Shown: positions 9,711 to 22,709, numbered from the stretch's first letter. The stretch: 64,000 nucleotides of DNA from Bidens hawaiensis (GCA_021521415.1 JAIQDT010001651.1:372001-436000); one strand, 5' to 3'. The notes: generated by a model from the sequence alone, not told the origin. Translations and numbers: made by a program.

Positions 9711-12700
9711 TATATCCAAGACCATTTTTGGTGAAAACTGGATCATGGATAGTGGATGTTCTCGTCATATTACTGGAAATCTCAATCTCTTATCAAACGT
9801 GAGAAATATTCAAGGGGTTATGTGGCGTTTGCTGGGAATTCTAGGGGTATGATTACACAGGAAGGTGATGTTTCGAATGGGAAGATTACATTTGAAAAAG
9901 TTAACTATTGTGATAAAGTGGACCATAACTTATTGAGTGTGTCGCAAATCTGTGATAAGCAATACACTACAGTATTTACAGATAAAGATTGTTTAATTCT
10001 GAAACTGGGTTATGTGATTCCCGAGGACATGGTTGTCATGCGATCACCACGATCTAATGATATTTTTGTCTTGAATATGAATTCTAAAGTATCTATATCG
10101 ATCGAAACGTGTTTTGTCTCGAAAGCAACTGAGAAAGAATCCGTACTTTGGCATCGAAGAATGGGTCACATACATGTTCGAAAGATGAATTATTTTATGG
10201 CAAACGATCTGGTAGAAGTGGTGTCCTTAAAGAATTTTATGTTATCCAATCACTGTGTTGCCTGTAAAAAAGGCAAACAGAAAAAGAAATCGCACCCATC
10301 TAAGTTATTGAATTCCATTGATACTCCACTTGAACGACTTCATATGGATTTGTTCGGTCCAGTGAATCGTGCGAGTATTTTTGGAGACTGGTATAGCCTA
10401 GTCGTGACTGATGATTATTCGAGATACTCAGGGGTCTTATTTATGAGTTCTAAAGATCAAACATCGGGTCTTTTTCAAAATCTAATCACTAAGATCGAAT
10501 CACTTTACAAACTGAAAGTGAGGAGAATTCGAAGTGACAATGGTACTGAATTTAAAAAACTGTGTTGGATTTCGTTTGTATCCAAAAGGGAATTCATCGA
10601 GAATACAATGCCCCATATGTACCACAACAGAACGGTGTAGCTGAAAGGAAAAATAGAACGTTGATTGAAGCTGCTAGAACGATGCTTGCTGACTCAAAGC
10701 TTCCTGTCCAGTTTTGGAATGAGGCGGTGAACACTGCTTGTTATACACTCAATCGAGTTTTAACTGTTAAACGACTCAAGAAGACCAGTTATGAATTATT
10801 GAATAATCGTAAACCGAATTTAAAGTACTTGGAACCTTTTGGGTGTCCCTGTACTATGCTGAAAAAGGATGTGGGTAAATTTGATGAAAAAGCCATTGAA
10901 GGGTATTTCTTGGGGTATGCGTCACCTAAGAAACGGGTTTTCAATTTTACGTCTTGTTGTGTTGAAGAGTGGTATCATCTTGACTGTCAAAAGTACACTA
11001 CTCCTCCACAAGGGAAAGGTCCCAACTGGATGTTTGACTATGATGGCTTATTTAATTCATTCACTCCATCAACTGATCATCCAGATGAATATTTAGTTCG
11101 TGCTTATTTTGAAGAACATTTGGAAATTCCAAGTTTTGCAAGTTCAAATGATGTTGAAGCTTCAATTGCTGCTCCAATTGAAGAACCTGATAATGAATCT
11201 CCTGTTCATGATGATAATGCGTCTACTTCATCTGATGATAATACAGTTGTGGATCAAGTTATTGCACTTGACAGTGATGTTTCATCTCCTGAATTGGGTG
11301 AACATTACACTAATTTATTTGAAAATGTTGTTGTTTCTGAAAATCCTACTCTCAGGATTCATAATTACCATCCACAAGAAAACATTATTGGAGACCTTGA
11401 TGTTGGGGTTCAGACACGACATCAAGTTGCTTCTTCAAGTGATATTAATGCTCTATGTGCTTATGCTGACTTACACTCATCTGAAATTGCAACTGTTGCT
11501 AAATTCACTTGTTTTTTATCCCAAGTTGAGCCTACAACTCCTCGTGTGGCTCTGCAAGATCCGTCTTGGGTAGAAGCTATGCAAGAAGAGTTACAGCAAT
11601 TCGCACGTTTACGTGTTTGGGATTTTATTGACAAACCTGCTATAGTCAAGAAAGCAATTCCGACTAAGTGGGTATATAAGTGTAAGAAAGACAACTGTGG
11701 GGTAATTGTGAGAAACAAGGCACGTTTAGTGGTGCAAGGTTTTCATCAGCAAGAGGGTATTGATTACACTGAGGTGTATGCTCCAGTTACAAGATTAGAG
11801 TCGATTCGAATCTTCCTAGATTATGCTGCTTACAAGAATATTAAGGTGTATCAAATGGTTGTTAAGACTTCTTTTCTCAATGTAGAACTTCACGAGGAAG
11901 TGTTTGTTTTACAGCCTACAGGTTTTGAAGATCCTGATTATCCTGACCATGTTTACCGATTAAACAAGGCATTATATGGTCTACACCAAGCCCCAAGAGC
12001 TTGGTATGGCACGCTCGCCGACCATCTGACGGATAACGGCTTCAAACGTGGAACTGTTGACTGCACTTTATTTTATAAAAATATTAGTGATGATCTTCTG
12101 CTCGTTCAGATTTATGTTGATGACATAATCTTTGGGTCTACGAACGACATGTTGTGTAAGGAGTTCGATAAGTCTATGCAAACCAAGTTCGAGATGAGTT
12201 CGAAGGGAGAGATGAATTTCTTTTTAGGGTTGCAGGTTCATCAGTCTGTGAAGGGAATCTTCATTCATCAGACAAAATATGTGAACGATGTCTTGGGCCG
12301 ATTCAAGATTACTGCCGGAAAAATCCCTTCTACTCATCTTCCCGTGGGTCACAATTTATCAACGGATGAATTAGAGGATACCGTTGATCCGACCCTCTAT
12401 CGTGCCATGATTGGTTCTTTAATGTATTTAACTGCTTCTCGACCCGACATAATGTTTGCTGTTTGTTTATGTGCTAGGTACCAAGCTAGTCCCCGAGTGA
12501 CTCACCTGGTAGCGGTCAAGCGTATTCTGCAATATCTACGGGGAAATCCTGACATCGGGTTATGGTATCCCAAAGATGATACGTTCAATTTTACCGCTTA
12601 CTCAGACTCAGATTATGGAAGATGCAAGATAAATTTCAAGTCTACTACAGCAGGATGTCAATTCTTAGGAAGCCGGCTTGTTTCCTGGCATTGTAAGAAG

Positions 12701-13075
12701 CAGACAACGGTCTCCACTTCAACCGCCGAAGCTGAGTATGTTGCAGCCTCGAGTTGCTGTTACCAAGTTTTGTGGATACAACAACATCTTCTCGAGTACG
12801 GTTTGAAGTTTCTTACTACTCCCATCTTGATTGATAATTCTGCTGCTATTAATATCACCAAGAATCCCGTACAAAATTTTAAAACGAAACATATCGAAAT
12901 TCGATATCATTTTATACGGGATTGTTATGAAAAGAAATTAATTGACATTGAGAAAGTGCACACTGATTTTTAAAATGCCGATCTATTTAACAAAGCGTTT
13001 GATAAAACACGTTTTAATTTTTTGCTTGGTTTAAATGGACTGAAGACCCTTGCTGAGATCCTCAAATTAGGATAA
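9711..13075 (+). pseudogene. Ty1/copia pol (PR-IN-RT-RH), element A, broken
   Basis: In order: protease WIMDSGCSRHITG (about 9740-9778, DSG intact); frame change near 9815; GAG-pre-integrase with LWHRRMGHIHVRKMNYF and CVACKKGK; integrase core HMDLFGP, IRSDNGTEFK; frame change at about 10555-10565; end of integrase NGVAERKNRT; RT from about 11560 with [10 protein letters not shown] (about 12114-12143); RNase H with AYSDSDYG and STAEAEYVAAS. RT motif A reads MVVKTSFLN where B and H have MDVKSAFL or LDVKSAFL, so a catalytic Asp is replaced by Val. A TAA at 12971-12973 interrupts the RNase H end, which otherwise stays open to TAA 13073-13075. Enzymatically dead. Confidence 0.92.
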
Positions 13076-14502
13076 TTATCTTTATTTTCAGTTCTAGTTT
13101 AAATTTCATTCTGTTTTTAGGTTTTAGGGGGTGAATCCTAGAAAATACAAAAATATTGTACTTTTTGTTTGTACAGTAAAAACCCAAAAACATTAGAAAA
13201 TCTTTGAAAAAATCAAAATATTGTGTTCTTTCTTGTTCTATTATTTGAAAACGAAAACCCAAAAACATTATAAAAAATTTTGAATATACCAAAAAGATTG
13301 TGATTTTTGTTCGTACAGAAAATTTTTTGAAAAAGTCAAAAAGAATGTGAATTTTCTCGTTTTATAAAGAAGAATCCGAAAAGACAAAAAGATTGTGTTT
13401 TTTTGTTTGTAAAGAGAAAAATCAAAAAGATTTTTGCTTATGTTCGCTGAAAATTATGTCATTTGCTTCTATTTTGAATGACATATACTTGTATATATTT
13501 GGTCCTGATTATTTCTTGTAAATCTTCGGGTTAGACATTTATCTGACAAATGGATAGTACTTGGGGCGTTCGTTAAGCTTTCTACTTTATTTTTAGCTGA
13601 AAATTTAGTCAGTTATTTAAGTTTGTGAAGCGTGCTTGCATGTTTTGGTCCTGTTCTCTACTTGTAGATGAATAGGATAGCCATTAATTTATGAACTTAA
13701 ATTAACTGGGGAAATTTAAATCATTTAGTTTTATGCTCCTCAAAATTTTGAGTTTTTGAAGCAAAAAGAGAAAATGATAGTACATTGATTATTTGACCCC
13801 AAATCCAGAAAGAAATAAGCTTAAAAGGCTGTGTGCTTAATCATTGGTGCATTGATAGGTCTTAAACAAGCTATTAAAGTAAAGTAAGTGATATAAACTT
13901 AAGAAAAACCAAATTGAAAGAGATGTTAGTCTCTAGCAAAAGTCTCGGTGAAGATGGCAGAAATGTAATAACCGATCATACTCAAATAATTTTTGATCAC
14001 CCAAAAATATAATAAACCAAATAACAAGCTTTAGGATTCTGGACAATGTGAGTCTTTATGCGGCTTAATCATCTGGGTATTCATAAGCATGAATATTTCA
14101 CTCGCTTTCTAGAGCAAACCCAAAGTATTTAAACTTGATCACCGCTGTACTTTGTACAATCTAAAATACTGACTTGATCAAAATCCGCTGTTAGTCATAC
14201 AATTGTTCCTCCCTTGCGTGCGTCTCAATACCAATAAGAAACGGACCCCTGGGGATACAATGTATGTAAGCTGATAAATGGACTCGTTCATACTCACTCA
14301 TGGTAAAGGAAACTTGATGCATTGCTCAAAGTTTCTCAATTGGTATCAATATTTTGATCAACATTATAATGGTTTAAGTCAAGTTGGGGTGTTTTGGCAA
14401 AAATCAAATTAAGCTTGAACCGAGATTAGGGGCTGATAGTTTCTGATTTTCTGTGCGCTATTTGAACGATAAATCATATCACAAAAATGCTCGAAGGTTT
14501 GT
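13076..14502 (+). other. Non-coding post-pol region of element A (first part)
   Basis: No coding potential. A polypurine-like TTTTAGGGGGTGAATC at 13122-13137 lies just after the pol stop. From 13140 to 13440 are AT-rich imperfect repeats built around AAAACCCAAAAACATT and CAAAAAGATTGTG. Element B has matching AT-rich sequence and a similar AGGGGGAG after its pol, so this layout is shared. The rest, to the gypsy solo LTR, shows nothing I recognise. Confidence 0.6.
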
Positions 14503-14507
14503 TATAA

Positions 14508-17500
14508 TGTCACACCCCGTCTAGGTAGTTGCGGAAGCGTAATACGGGAATGTAACAGATAACACTGATATCAACCACATTGTTTATAAAGAAATTCAAC
14601 AAACTAATTTACATCAAATTAAATTGGTAGGTACTATGTTTGCAAACTAGATGAAAACACATAACCAGTTCTCAGTTCCTTATTCATTAGTACGTATTTG
14701 CATCTATTCATAGCTATTCAACTTTCCTTCCAACACCAAGCACGTAAGCAAATCATTCCAACTTCGGCTTACCTGAAAAGCATGCTAAAACGGGTCAACT
14801 ACGTCTAGTTGGTGAGTTTCAAGTTTCACGAGTATCAACGAAATCAGTATACGAGTTTGTAAAGTTTACAATGTGTATGTATACATGTATGTGTATGATG
14901 TATTATACTAAGCCACAAGTGAAACCGAAACGAGCTAAAACACATGGCGACCCCTGCCCATTCACTCCCGTTGGCATTTAACAGCCACTTTGCCCCAAGT
15001 ATGTACTATGTCTAACACCACATAGCAGTATGTAATAAGTTTAAATGACAATGTGCAACTGGGTTAACATGTTCCGACATACCCCACCGGCTCTGTCAGT
15101 TGGGTTTGTCAAACCAATAGTACTATCCACACGTCACCGGCACGAAGTTAATCACTTGTGTTTGTGGGGACTTTCAAGTGTTAGTACTTAGATAATTCAC
15201 ATCATCACACATTTTCAAGTATATAAGTATATGTAAACATGCTTTCCACCCCAAAAGTTCATCAAACAGTTTAGAAAGTGGGGTCGTGAAACTCACCTTA
15301 TTGTAGTTCTAGCAGGTAATATACGTCAATAAGTGTTATGCCTCGATTATAGCTTGTATCCTATAATCGGTATCGTACTGTTAATACTAGTACAGTGTTT
15401 AAACCAAATCGGGTTGTATAACTAGTTTTGTTATAGCTGTTAGGCCCAAAACATGACCATAGTCTTAGATTGTGACGTTGTATACTGTGAAATACTTAAA
15501 ATCAGATTTGGCTCAGTTTCACCGTTTTCCGAGCCTAGCCAAGTTGATCGTTTACGTGTTTCGGGAATAGGTAAGATCATAAAAACTTAAATAAACATAT
15601 TATTTGATAAAATGATTTAATTTATAAAAGAATTTTAAGGTTTCGGTATCTGGATTGATCACAGGTTTCGTTTCCGTTTTCTTACGATTTTGATTATACG
15701 AAGCGCGTACAATTCATCCGAATTGTCCGGAATTCTCGTAAAAAGTTCGTTTTTATCAAAATCACCTAAAACTATGATATTTGACCACTTTTAACATTTT
15801 GACATACCAGTCAGTCCGTTAAACACAAAACTGCCGGTTTCGTTAAAACAAATATAGTTTAAATCTTTGATTATTCATAACTATATATGCACTTATATAT
15901 AAATTATAGAAATTTTTGTAAAAATACATTAAAATATGGATGTTATAAAAATACTTTCAGAAATTTTATGATTAGTTATCTATTTATAAAAATTCATTAA
16001 ATGTGTTATAATTAAGTAATAAATATCCCGTTTATACCAAACAACATCTGAAAAATCCGATAATTTTTTTAAGTAGTCTCAATATCATCACATAGCTCCT
16101 GAAAAATCTCCAGAACCTAACTCTTTGGCCAAAATGCTTTTTTGCGTGTTTTTCGGCTGTTAAAACTCGATTACAACACAATTCCACAAAATATACCTAA
16201 ACATCTCAAAATGTCCTCAAACTTTTCAAGTGAAATTCACATATCAATTATGGGTTCCAAACAAAATTTCATAATTTTTTATGAAGTTTAACTATTTTTC
16301 CCAAATAAACGCCAATAAACGGTAATAAATTCGCCCAATATTCTCTGTTTATCGGAAAATTACCGAATTTGAACAGGGACTCATTTAAATGATCCCTAAT
16401 GTCCCTGCAAATTTTTACAAGCTAACAACAAGAACGTCATAACCTAATACTAAACAGCCCCAAAACGAGTGTTATGGGTTTACCTTGTCGGTTTTCGATG
16501 AGTTTTGATGGTTTAAACAACTCTCCAAGTCTTGGGTCACAAACTCAGTGTATCTACATATCATATAACATCAAACCAAGCATAAATCATCCATATAACA
16601 GCCTTGTTAATTGGGGTTTTGATTTTGGTTTCAGACCGAACTTTCGAACCGTAAAAAAGACATATTCATGTTCTAATCCGCGTTTTTGGCCAAAAATCCA
16701 CATGGTACTGACTTGTAAACATGTTTGACATCAAAAAATGATTTTAGGTGATTTTTAGGGTTTTTGAATGGTTAAACATGTTTAAAACTAATCAAGACTT
16801 AATTTTTCATGGTTAAACTTTGTTAATCAAGTAAAAATCTCATGAATTTTGATTGTTACCTTGGAGGTTTTGGCTGGAAGATGCAAGAAATCAGCTGATC
16901 TTGATCTTGGTTGGTTTGTGTGTTAAAATATCCAATTTTTTTAACTTATACAACAAGCTAGAAACAAAAGGGATATACCCTTATTTGCGGCCGGCTCATG
17001 AATGGGGCCCATTGGGCCTCTTTTTGGCCCATTGGTGCCTCGGTTTTCATTCCATGCATAAAATTCGGTCCAAAATTTAATTCGGGTTCGGTTTTTCGCA
17101 AGAAAACTAGTTTGAGTGCGAAAAATAGCGCGAAAACGAGTGTTTTTCAGTCCATTTTTGTAAAATAAGAAAAACGTACTGACTCATTTTAAAAATCCAA
17201 AATATTTTCACGGATTGCCTAGAACATGTCATATAAGTGTTTTATAAATCTTTTTCGGCTTAACGGATGCTACAATGCTCGTTTTGATGTTAACGATTGC
17301 GTTTAAACTCATAGCGTATCAATAAATGAAACCTTTTTCGTTTAAATGGTTTTAAACGTACTGGGCCTAAATATCAATATGTTAGCCACTATAATATATA
17401 TATAACTCGTATATGACCCCTCAGTATATATACGGGTCATAATTAGTATCGGTCGGTTACTCGTTTAAGCACTACGAATTAACCGATTTATCGTTTACTC

Positions 17501-17546
17501 GCTATGTAATGAATAAGGTATACCTTGTTTTGTCACGAATGTCACA
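14508..17546 (-). mobile_element. Solo LTR of a Ty3/gypsy-type element (3,039 bp) inside A
   Basis: Begins TGTCACACCCCG and ends CGAATGTCACA, with the 5-bp duplication tataa on both sides (14503-14507 and 17547-17551). No reverse transcriptase, gag or long ORF is present. Its start, with GCGGAAG shortly downstream and a GGTGAGTTTCAAG-type stretch, resembles the Tekay-like LTR at 56238-58286, which is on the minus strand, so minus is the likely orientation. Small ORFs inside (for example 16474-16728) look accidental. The coordinates rest on the TG...CA ends plus the TSD. Confidence 0.8.
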
Positions 17547-17551
17547 TATAA

Positions 17552-18246
17552 GATTTAAATGGACAACAATATCAATGACCGACTTAAAGCCAGTCATAAT
17601 ATCGCTGAAATATAAAACTGTGATGGAAGGGCATTTTGGTCAATATGATTCTCTGCTCAAACTCAACAGAAATTAAAAAAAAAATGTACTACTTTTGATA
17701 AATCATTGAAAAACACAAAAAGATTGTCTATTTTTAATGTTCGGATATTTCTTTGTAAATACATTCTTCAATTTTTACAAAATACCAAAAATATTTTATC
17801 TTTCGTACTTTACATATTATTTAATGATTTTAAGTTATGTTTCGTAAAAGTGAAACGTTTTTAAGTTATTTACTTATCGGGATAAACGATCCTCGGTAAT
17901 TAATTTAAGCTAAAATTTTAAAATTATTTATAGAAAATTATTTATTTATTTAAGTTAAAATTAAATAAAGTTTTTAATTCGGTAAAAACTACTTCGTTAA
18001 TTATGGATAACGAACTAGGTGATTCTTTAGCGAACTGGTTTCTAGTTCGCTCACCTAATTCGTTCCCGCACTCTGTAACGAATCATCTCTACTTCGTTAT
18101 ACATATTTAACGAATCAAGACACGAGTCATGTCTTGTTCGCTACTCTAAGGTAACGAACTGGAATAGTGAATTATCTAATTTGTTATTTATAATTCAAAC
18201 GAATTGCTTAATTCGTACAAAAAGTACCTCGGGTAGCGTGCTAGGT
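17552..18246 (+). other. Element A post-pol region upstream of the internal TATA box
   Basis: AT-rich and non-coding. From about 17985 to 18215 it is crowded with TTCGTTA, TTCGCTA, TAACGAA and AGCGAAC words in both orientations, the same words as in the A LTR upstream of its TATA box. Confidence 0.65.
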
Positions 18247-18253
18247 TATATAA
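18247..18253 (+). promoter_or_regulatory. Internal TATA box of element A, upstream of the post-pol gene
   Basis: TATATAA following a 230-bp cluster of TTCGCTA/TTCGTTA words. About 15 bp downstream lies GAACAGTCCTTCACTGTTCA, echoing the GTGAACACTGTTCAC next to the LTR TATA box. Matching boxes sit at the same relative place in B (27242-27249) and H (41423-41430). Confidence 0.55.
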
Positions 18254-18380
18254 TCAGAAAAAGACGAACAGTCCTTCACTGTTCATCTTTTTCTTCATCC
18301 TAAAGTCACCTTATTCAAATTTTTTTCTGAAATTCGATCTTCAAATTTTGATATTTCAAGGATACTATTGTGTTCCTAAG

Positions 18381-19292
18381 GTATAGATGATCACAGCGAT
18401 GTGATTTTCGTCAAAAATGACTGAGATTTGATAGACTATTTATGGATTTTTGTGATCTAAGGGTTTTCCGAGTTCATAAACCCTGATTTATTTGTGATTT
18501 ATCATGTTAAAGTTGCTTATTTGTGATTCAATGTCACCGGAATGTGATTCCGAGACCTTGGGTAGACTTTAATCAATGTTCGATTGTAGTTTGCTAGGTT
18601 GATTCATGATAATATGTTTGATGGCTTAGACTCTGTTTAATGAACTGATTGTTCTTGTTTATGTTACGGTGTTAAGCCTCAATCTTAACACCATGAGCTT
18701 CGTATTGCGATTCCGAGTCACATAGACCTGCTATTTTGATTGTTCGACGATAAGCATGATCTAATTGTAGCTGGGTTTGTGTTGTTGACCTTCGGTGTTC
18801 TTATTAATTTTGACTTTGACTATGCGAGTCAAAGATCAAGTCTAAATTATTGACCATTCGTTATCTTTAGCGAATTGGAACTGATTCGTGTCCGATTCGT
18901 TAAAGAAATACACGAACTAGCTCAGCGAATCAGTTTACCTAACAAATCAAATTTGGATTCGTTAACCCTGTAACGAACTAGACTTCAGTTCGTTAAACTT
19001 GTATAGTTTATTCGCTGTCTCTTTCGTTAATTTATTACCTGATAACGAATCGCTTGATTCGTTACTGAATGGTAATGAATCAGAGTGATACTTACACGAA
19101 TGACATTCATTTTTAATTATTTAAAATTACAATTTAATTTAAATAAAGTATGTCAATCGTCTAAACGCGTAAATAAATTAAATAAACATATCTTATGACA
19201 TTGAATACACCATTTATAAATAACTAGATATATATTGGTGTTTAATAAATATTACGTCTTCACATTTCTTATATTCGTTTATACTTATACAG
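18381..19292 (+). other. Predicted 5'-leader intron of the A post-pol gene
   Basis: Candidate donor CTAAG|GTATAG at 18381 and acceptor ATACTTATACAG ending at 19292, 5 nt before the ATG at 19298. The implied non-coding first exon is about 100 nt, the same size as in B and H. TTCGTTA words occur inside the intron (18850-19090). Confidence 0.5.
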
Positions 19293-19297
19293 TAAAA

Positions 19298-22200
19298 ATG
19301 GCTGATCAAGTAAATCAAGATCCACCAGTTGCTGATCAAGGGCAACAGGAACAACCACCACAAGAGCAACCACCTCAGGCACAGCAGGAGGATGTCATTC
19401 TGTTACCATATGACACGAAACACAATATCTTTGCATATATTGATCAAGATATTGCTGACGCTGACGAATTTGGAGACATGTTAGCGTTCTTAAGACGTTC
19501 AGTGATACGTTATGCAATCACTGCTCGACCCAGAGTGTCTTTAAGTATAATTAGGCAGTTTTGAGATACTGTTGTGTATATTGAAGGAGAAAAATACATT
19601 CGAGGCACGATTAACCAAACTGATATTATAATTGATGTGGGAGTGGTTCATCGTGTGCTTCAATTCGGTGACAATGATGACAACCGAGTGAATTTGACAA
19701 GCTGTTGATCAAGGGTTTGTTTAGTAGTCTACGTTATGGTGGTGATATTGATAAGTCTATGTTGAACAAGAATGGTTTATGCCCACCATACAAGTATCTT
19801 CTTCATGTTTTAATCCATTGTTTGAGTGGTCATCGTGGTGGATTTGACGAATGTAGAAGCAGTATACAATCAGCTTTTGTTGCTCTTATCCTCAACAAGC
19901 CATTCAACTACTCCAAGCTTGTATTTGATCATCTATAAGAACAAGTTCAGCAAACACTTCAAAAGAAAAAATTCTTAATGTATCCTCGTTTCCTACAGCT
20001 GATTATTCAAGACTTAATTCCCAATTTAGTCATTGATCAAACTCAAGTGAATGATGAGCTTCCTATGGAACATATGAAAGCTGATACAATACATAGGATG
20101 TTGGTGTATAGAAAGGAGAAGCCAAATGATAAACGAATGATTGGTCATATAATTAATCCTAATTATGTATGTCCTCCTAATGAACGCTGGATCCACGACG
20201 ACTCGGATTCTGAGCGTGAAGGGGGGGAAGGTGAGAACGATGATGATGGTAATGATGGTGATGGTGGAGCTGGTGATGCTGCCTTTCAAGAACAACAAGA
20301 GGCAGTAAATGTTGCGTTAGCTGCCACCATTGCAGCTCAACAAGAACGGAAGAGGAAAGAGAAAGCGGTGGCAACTGGTGAGCCATCGAAGAAAAGACGT
20401 GTTTCAGCTGGGGCTGGGGTTATTATTGGTGTCCCACCACCTCGTCAATCAACGCCTCAACGCTCGGCAGTGCCGCCTACTACTAGCACTCTGATGCTTA
20501 CATTGACAACGACGATGGTGTCCCATGAAAGGCTTGGTTTAACCCCTCAAATGGCGTTATCTGAGATACCAAGGCCTCCTGCTACATTATCTACCGTCCC
20601 TTCAACACCATCGATGAGGCCTCCTCTTCCTTGTATTTCTACTCCACCTCTTTTAAGTGATGTCTCGTTTATAAGAATCACTCGGCTTCAGGGATCAATT
20701 CAACATGTTCATCCCTCACTATACAACTTGCCACCAAACCGTCAGACTGAGATGCTGCTGAATCTTCTACATCTTTATGAAAACCAAATGGCAGATGACC
20801 GTCAGAATCAAGAACGTCTTATGGAGAATCAAAGACGGATGATGAGTTATATCTCATTTTTTCAGAAGGAGACTAAAGCGCTGTGAGCTATTGTTGAGTC
20901 TCAGGGGGTGAAAATGAAAGAACAAGAAGAATTAATTTTGCAATTGACTTGCAAAGAATATTCCCTAAAGAAACTCAAAAACGATGATCAAGATCCTGAC
21001 GAGTCTGGTGCAGGAGGTGAGCCTAAAAAATCGCACGGCTCATCTTCCGGTGCTGGTACAAGTGGCGGTGAAGACTCGGGTAAACATATTATTATATATC
21101 AAGATCCAACTGCTGCTAAGCCAATTGAGATGATTGCGGCTAATACTGTGATTTTTGTGGATGGATCGGGGATGGTTAGGAGTGTGGTGAACAGAGATGA
21201 GATAGAGGTTGGTAAATTTGTGGATAGGTCTCTGACACAGGAGCAGGTTTCCATACTGCTTGGGTTGAATGACAAACATTTAACCGTGTTAGAAACTGAG
21301 CCTGATGTTGAAGTGGTGAATGAGGAAGGTTTAGAAGATGATCCGTCTATTCAGATGAATACAGATGATATTTATGAAGATGAGGATATTGAGATGGAAG
21401 ACGTAACTGTTGATGAGTATCTGAATTTGTATCAACACACAAATGTTGATCAAGGTGCTCCGGTATTTCATGAAGAAATAATTAAAGAAGCAGAAGACCA
21501 TCTTGAAAAGAAGTCCAAAGGAAAGGGTTTTTATTCTGGTTCGCCTTTTGATCCGTCTGTTGAGGAGATTCTGAGTTGGTTTAGATTTAAAGCAACGGGT
21601 AAGATTATCAAGCCATATCGGTTTGTTGATCAAGAACGTAAAGACACAGCTGCTGCATGGGTTAAAGAAAACCAAGTGACCTCCTTCAAGACTGTCTCCA
21701 ATGTACGTTGTGATATTGTCTTATGGCATTATGATTCTGAGCTTAAAGTATGTATAATCAAATGGGAGAAGGGGATCCAGTACAACGAGACGATAATGGA
21801 TGTTCTTACTTTGCCGCGTTGGGATGTTCGTACCCTCGCGAGACGTCCATTTATCAATCGTGGGGGTTACCGAACAGCTGAGTGTTTCATCAACACTTAC
21901 TGTTCGAGGTCAATCATGGCTTCAAGTTCTTCAAGCCCCAGGTCCCGAGACGTAAGCGTATTGACGAGATTGACCCGAGGACTGGCTGGAAGAAACTTGT
22001 CCTAAAGGTAAATCCGCCAAAGACGATGAAGCAGGTTTCTGTGAAGACGATGCCCCAACAGATGCATCTCTCATTCAACCGCTGGTACTATGAAAATCGT
22101 ACTGGCGAGGCCGTCATTGTCCTTGGTAGAGGACTGAAGACTGAATTCATCAAGATAATCGACCCGATGGGGTTGGTTAATTTATCAGAGACAGACAATG

Positions 22201-22340
22201 ACGTGCTACACAGGAAACAAATTTTGTTCGAGCGCCATGAAGACTACGACTTGGCTATGCAATTCCAACGCGTTGTTCTTTTTTGTCATGAATATGGAAT
22301 TCATAGTTGCATAGACTGGCAGTCCAAGCGCTTCAAGTAA
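19298..22340 (+). pseudogene. Post-pol additional gene of element A (env position), broken
   Basis: Function unknown. The ATG at 19298 gives MADQVNQDPP, followed by a Gln/Pro-rich stretch and then a globular region shared with B and H: an FW-like site, LRYGGDIDKSMLNKNGLCPP, HVLIHCLSG, ILNKPFNYSKLVFDHL, and PRFLQLIIQDLIPN. Next come an acidic Gly/Asp tract (about 20200-20275), a basic KKRR stretch, a Pro/Thr-rich linker, a coiled coil (about 20740-20980), an acidic region, and a C-terminal domain (about 21500-22340; FNRWYYENRTGEAVIVLG, IIDPMGLVNLSE) also found in B. Lesions: TGA 19562-19564 where B has Trp, a frame change near 19690, TAA at 19936-19938, TGA 20884-20886, and a frame change near 21870. 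It lies between pol and the 3' LTR on the sense strand, where Sirevirus elements carry an env-like gene. I see no clear signal peptide or membrane segment. Confidence 0.75.
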
Positions 22341-22360
22341 TTTAAAGACAAAGAGCTCAA

Positions 22361-22373
22361 GACGAGGGGTGTC
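22361..22373 (+). other. Polypurine tract of element A
   Basis: GACGAGGGGTGTC directly before the TGTTAG start of the 3' LTR. It is expected to prime plus-strand synthesis. Confidence 0.75.
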
Positions 22374-22709
22374 TGTTAGTGCACGATTTGCGTCTTGAGT
22401 CTCTGTAATTATCGTTAATGGTTTTGTTTTATATTTTAATGTAATAATTAGTTTAATTATTGTCTAGTTCGCTATATGTAAGGTCTAGTTCGCTAGGGGA
22501 TGTTAGCGAACTAAGACTTAAGCTTATTCCCTCCTGATTCGTTAGGGAATGTTAACAAATCAGGGGGTGGTTTCATCTTATTTATGTATGTAATGAAGTA
22601 GCGTCTGGTTCGCTAGGGGATGTTAGCAAACCAGACCTATCTTCTATATATAGTGAACACTGTTCACATTTAATTTAAGTTTTGAGAAGTTAATTAACGA
22701 AACGCTTTC
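22374..22709 (+). repeat. 3' LTR of element A, first part
   Basis: Matches 4917-5235 of the 5' LTR, including both TTCG inverted repeats and the TATA box. One inverted repeat (GTTCGCTA...TAGCGAAC) is kept here but has been lost from the matching place in the 5' LTR. It stops at the TSD ctttc where element B is inserted and continues at 37499. Confidence 0.95.
22705..22709. repeat. TSD ctttc of element B (left; right copy 37494-37498)
   Basis: ctttc precedes TGTAGG at 22710 and follows CCTAACA at 37493. Taking out B and one copy restores continuity of the A 3' LTR. Confidence 0.96.

Noticed and set aside
10869..11573. Leu/Ile-rich ORFs (10869-11096 and 11100-11573) as membrane proteins
   Set aside because: They are alternate-frame readings of the intact RT-containing pol frame of element A. 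The hydrophobic look comes from A/T-rich codons in the shifted frame.
16474..17080. Small ORFs within the 3-kb solo LTR as captured gene fragments
   Set aside because: Short, no homology recognised, low-complexity edges, no supporting frame beyond about 80 codons.
19235..19297. Longer N-terminus for the A post-pol gene (hydrophobic stretch before MADQ, a possible signal peptide)
   Set aside because: The upstream stretch lies in the predicted intron before the AG acceptor, is AT-rich, and does not match the N-terminus of B or H, where Met-Ala-Asp/Glu directly follows an AG.
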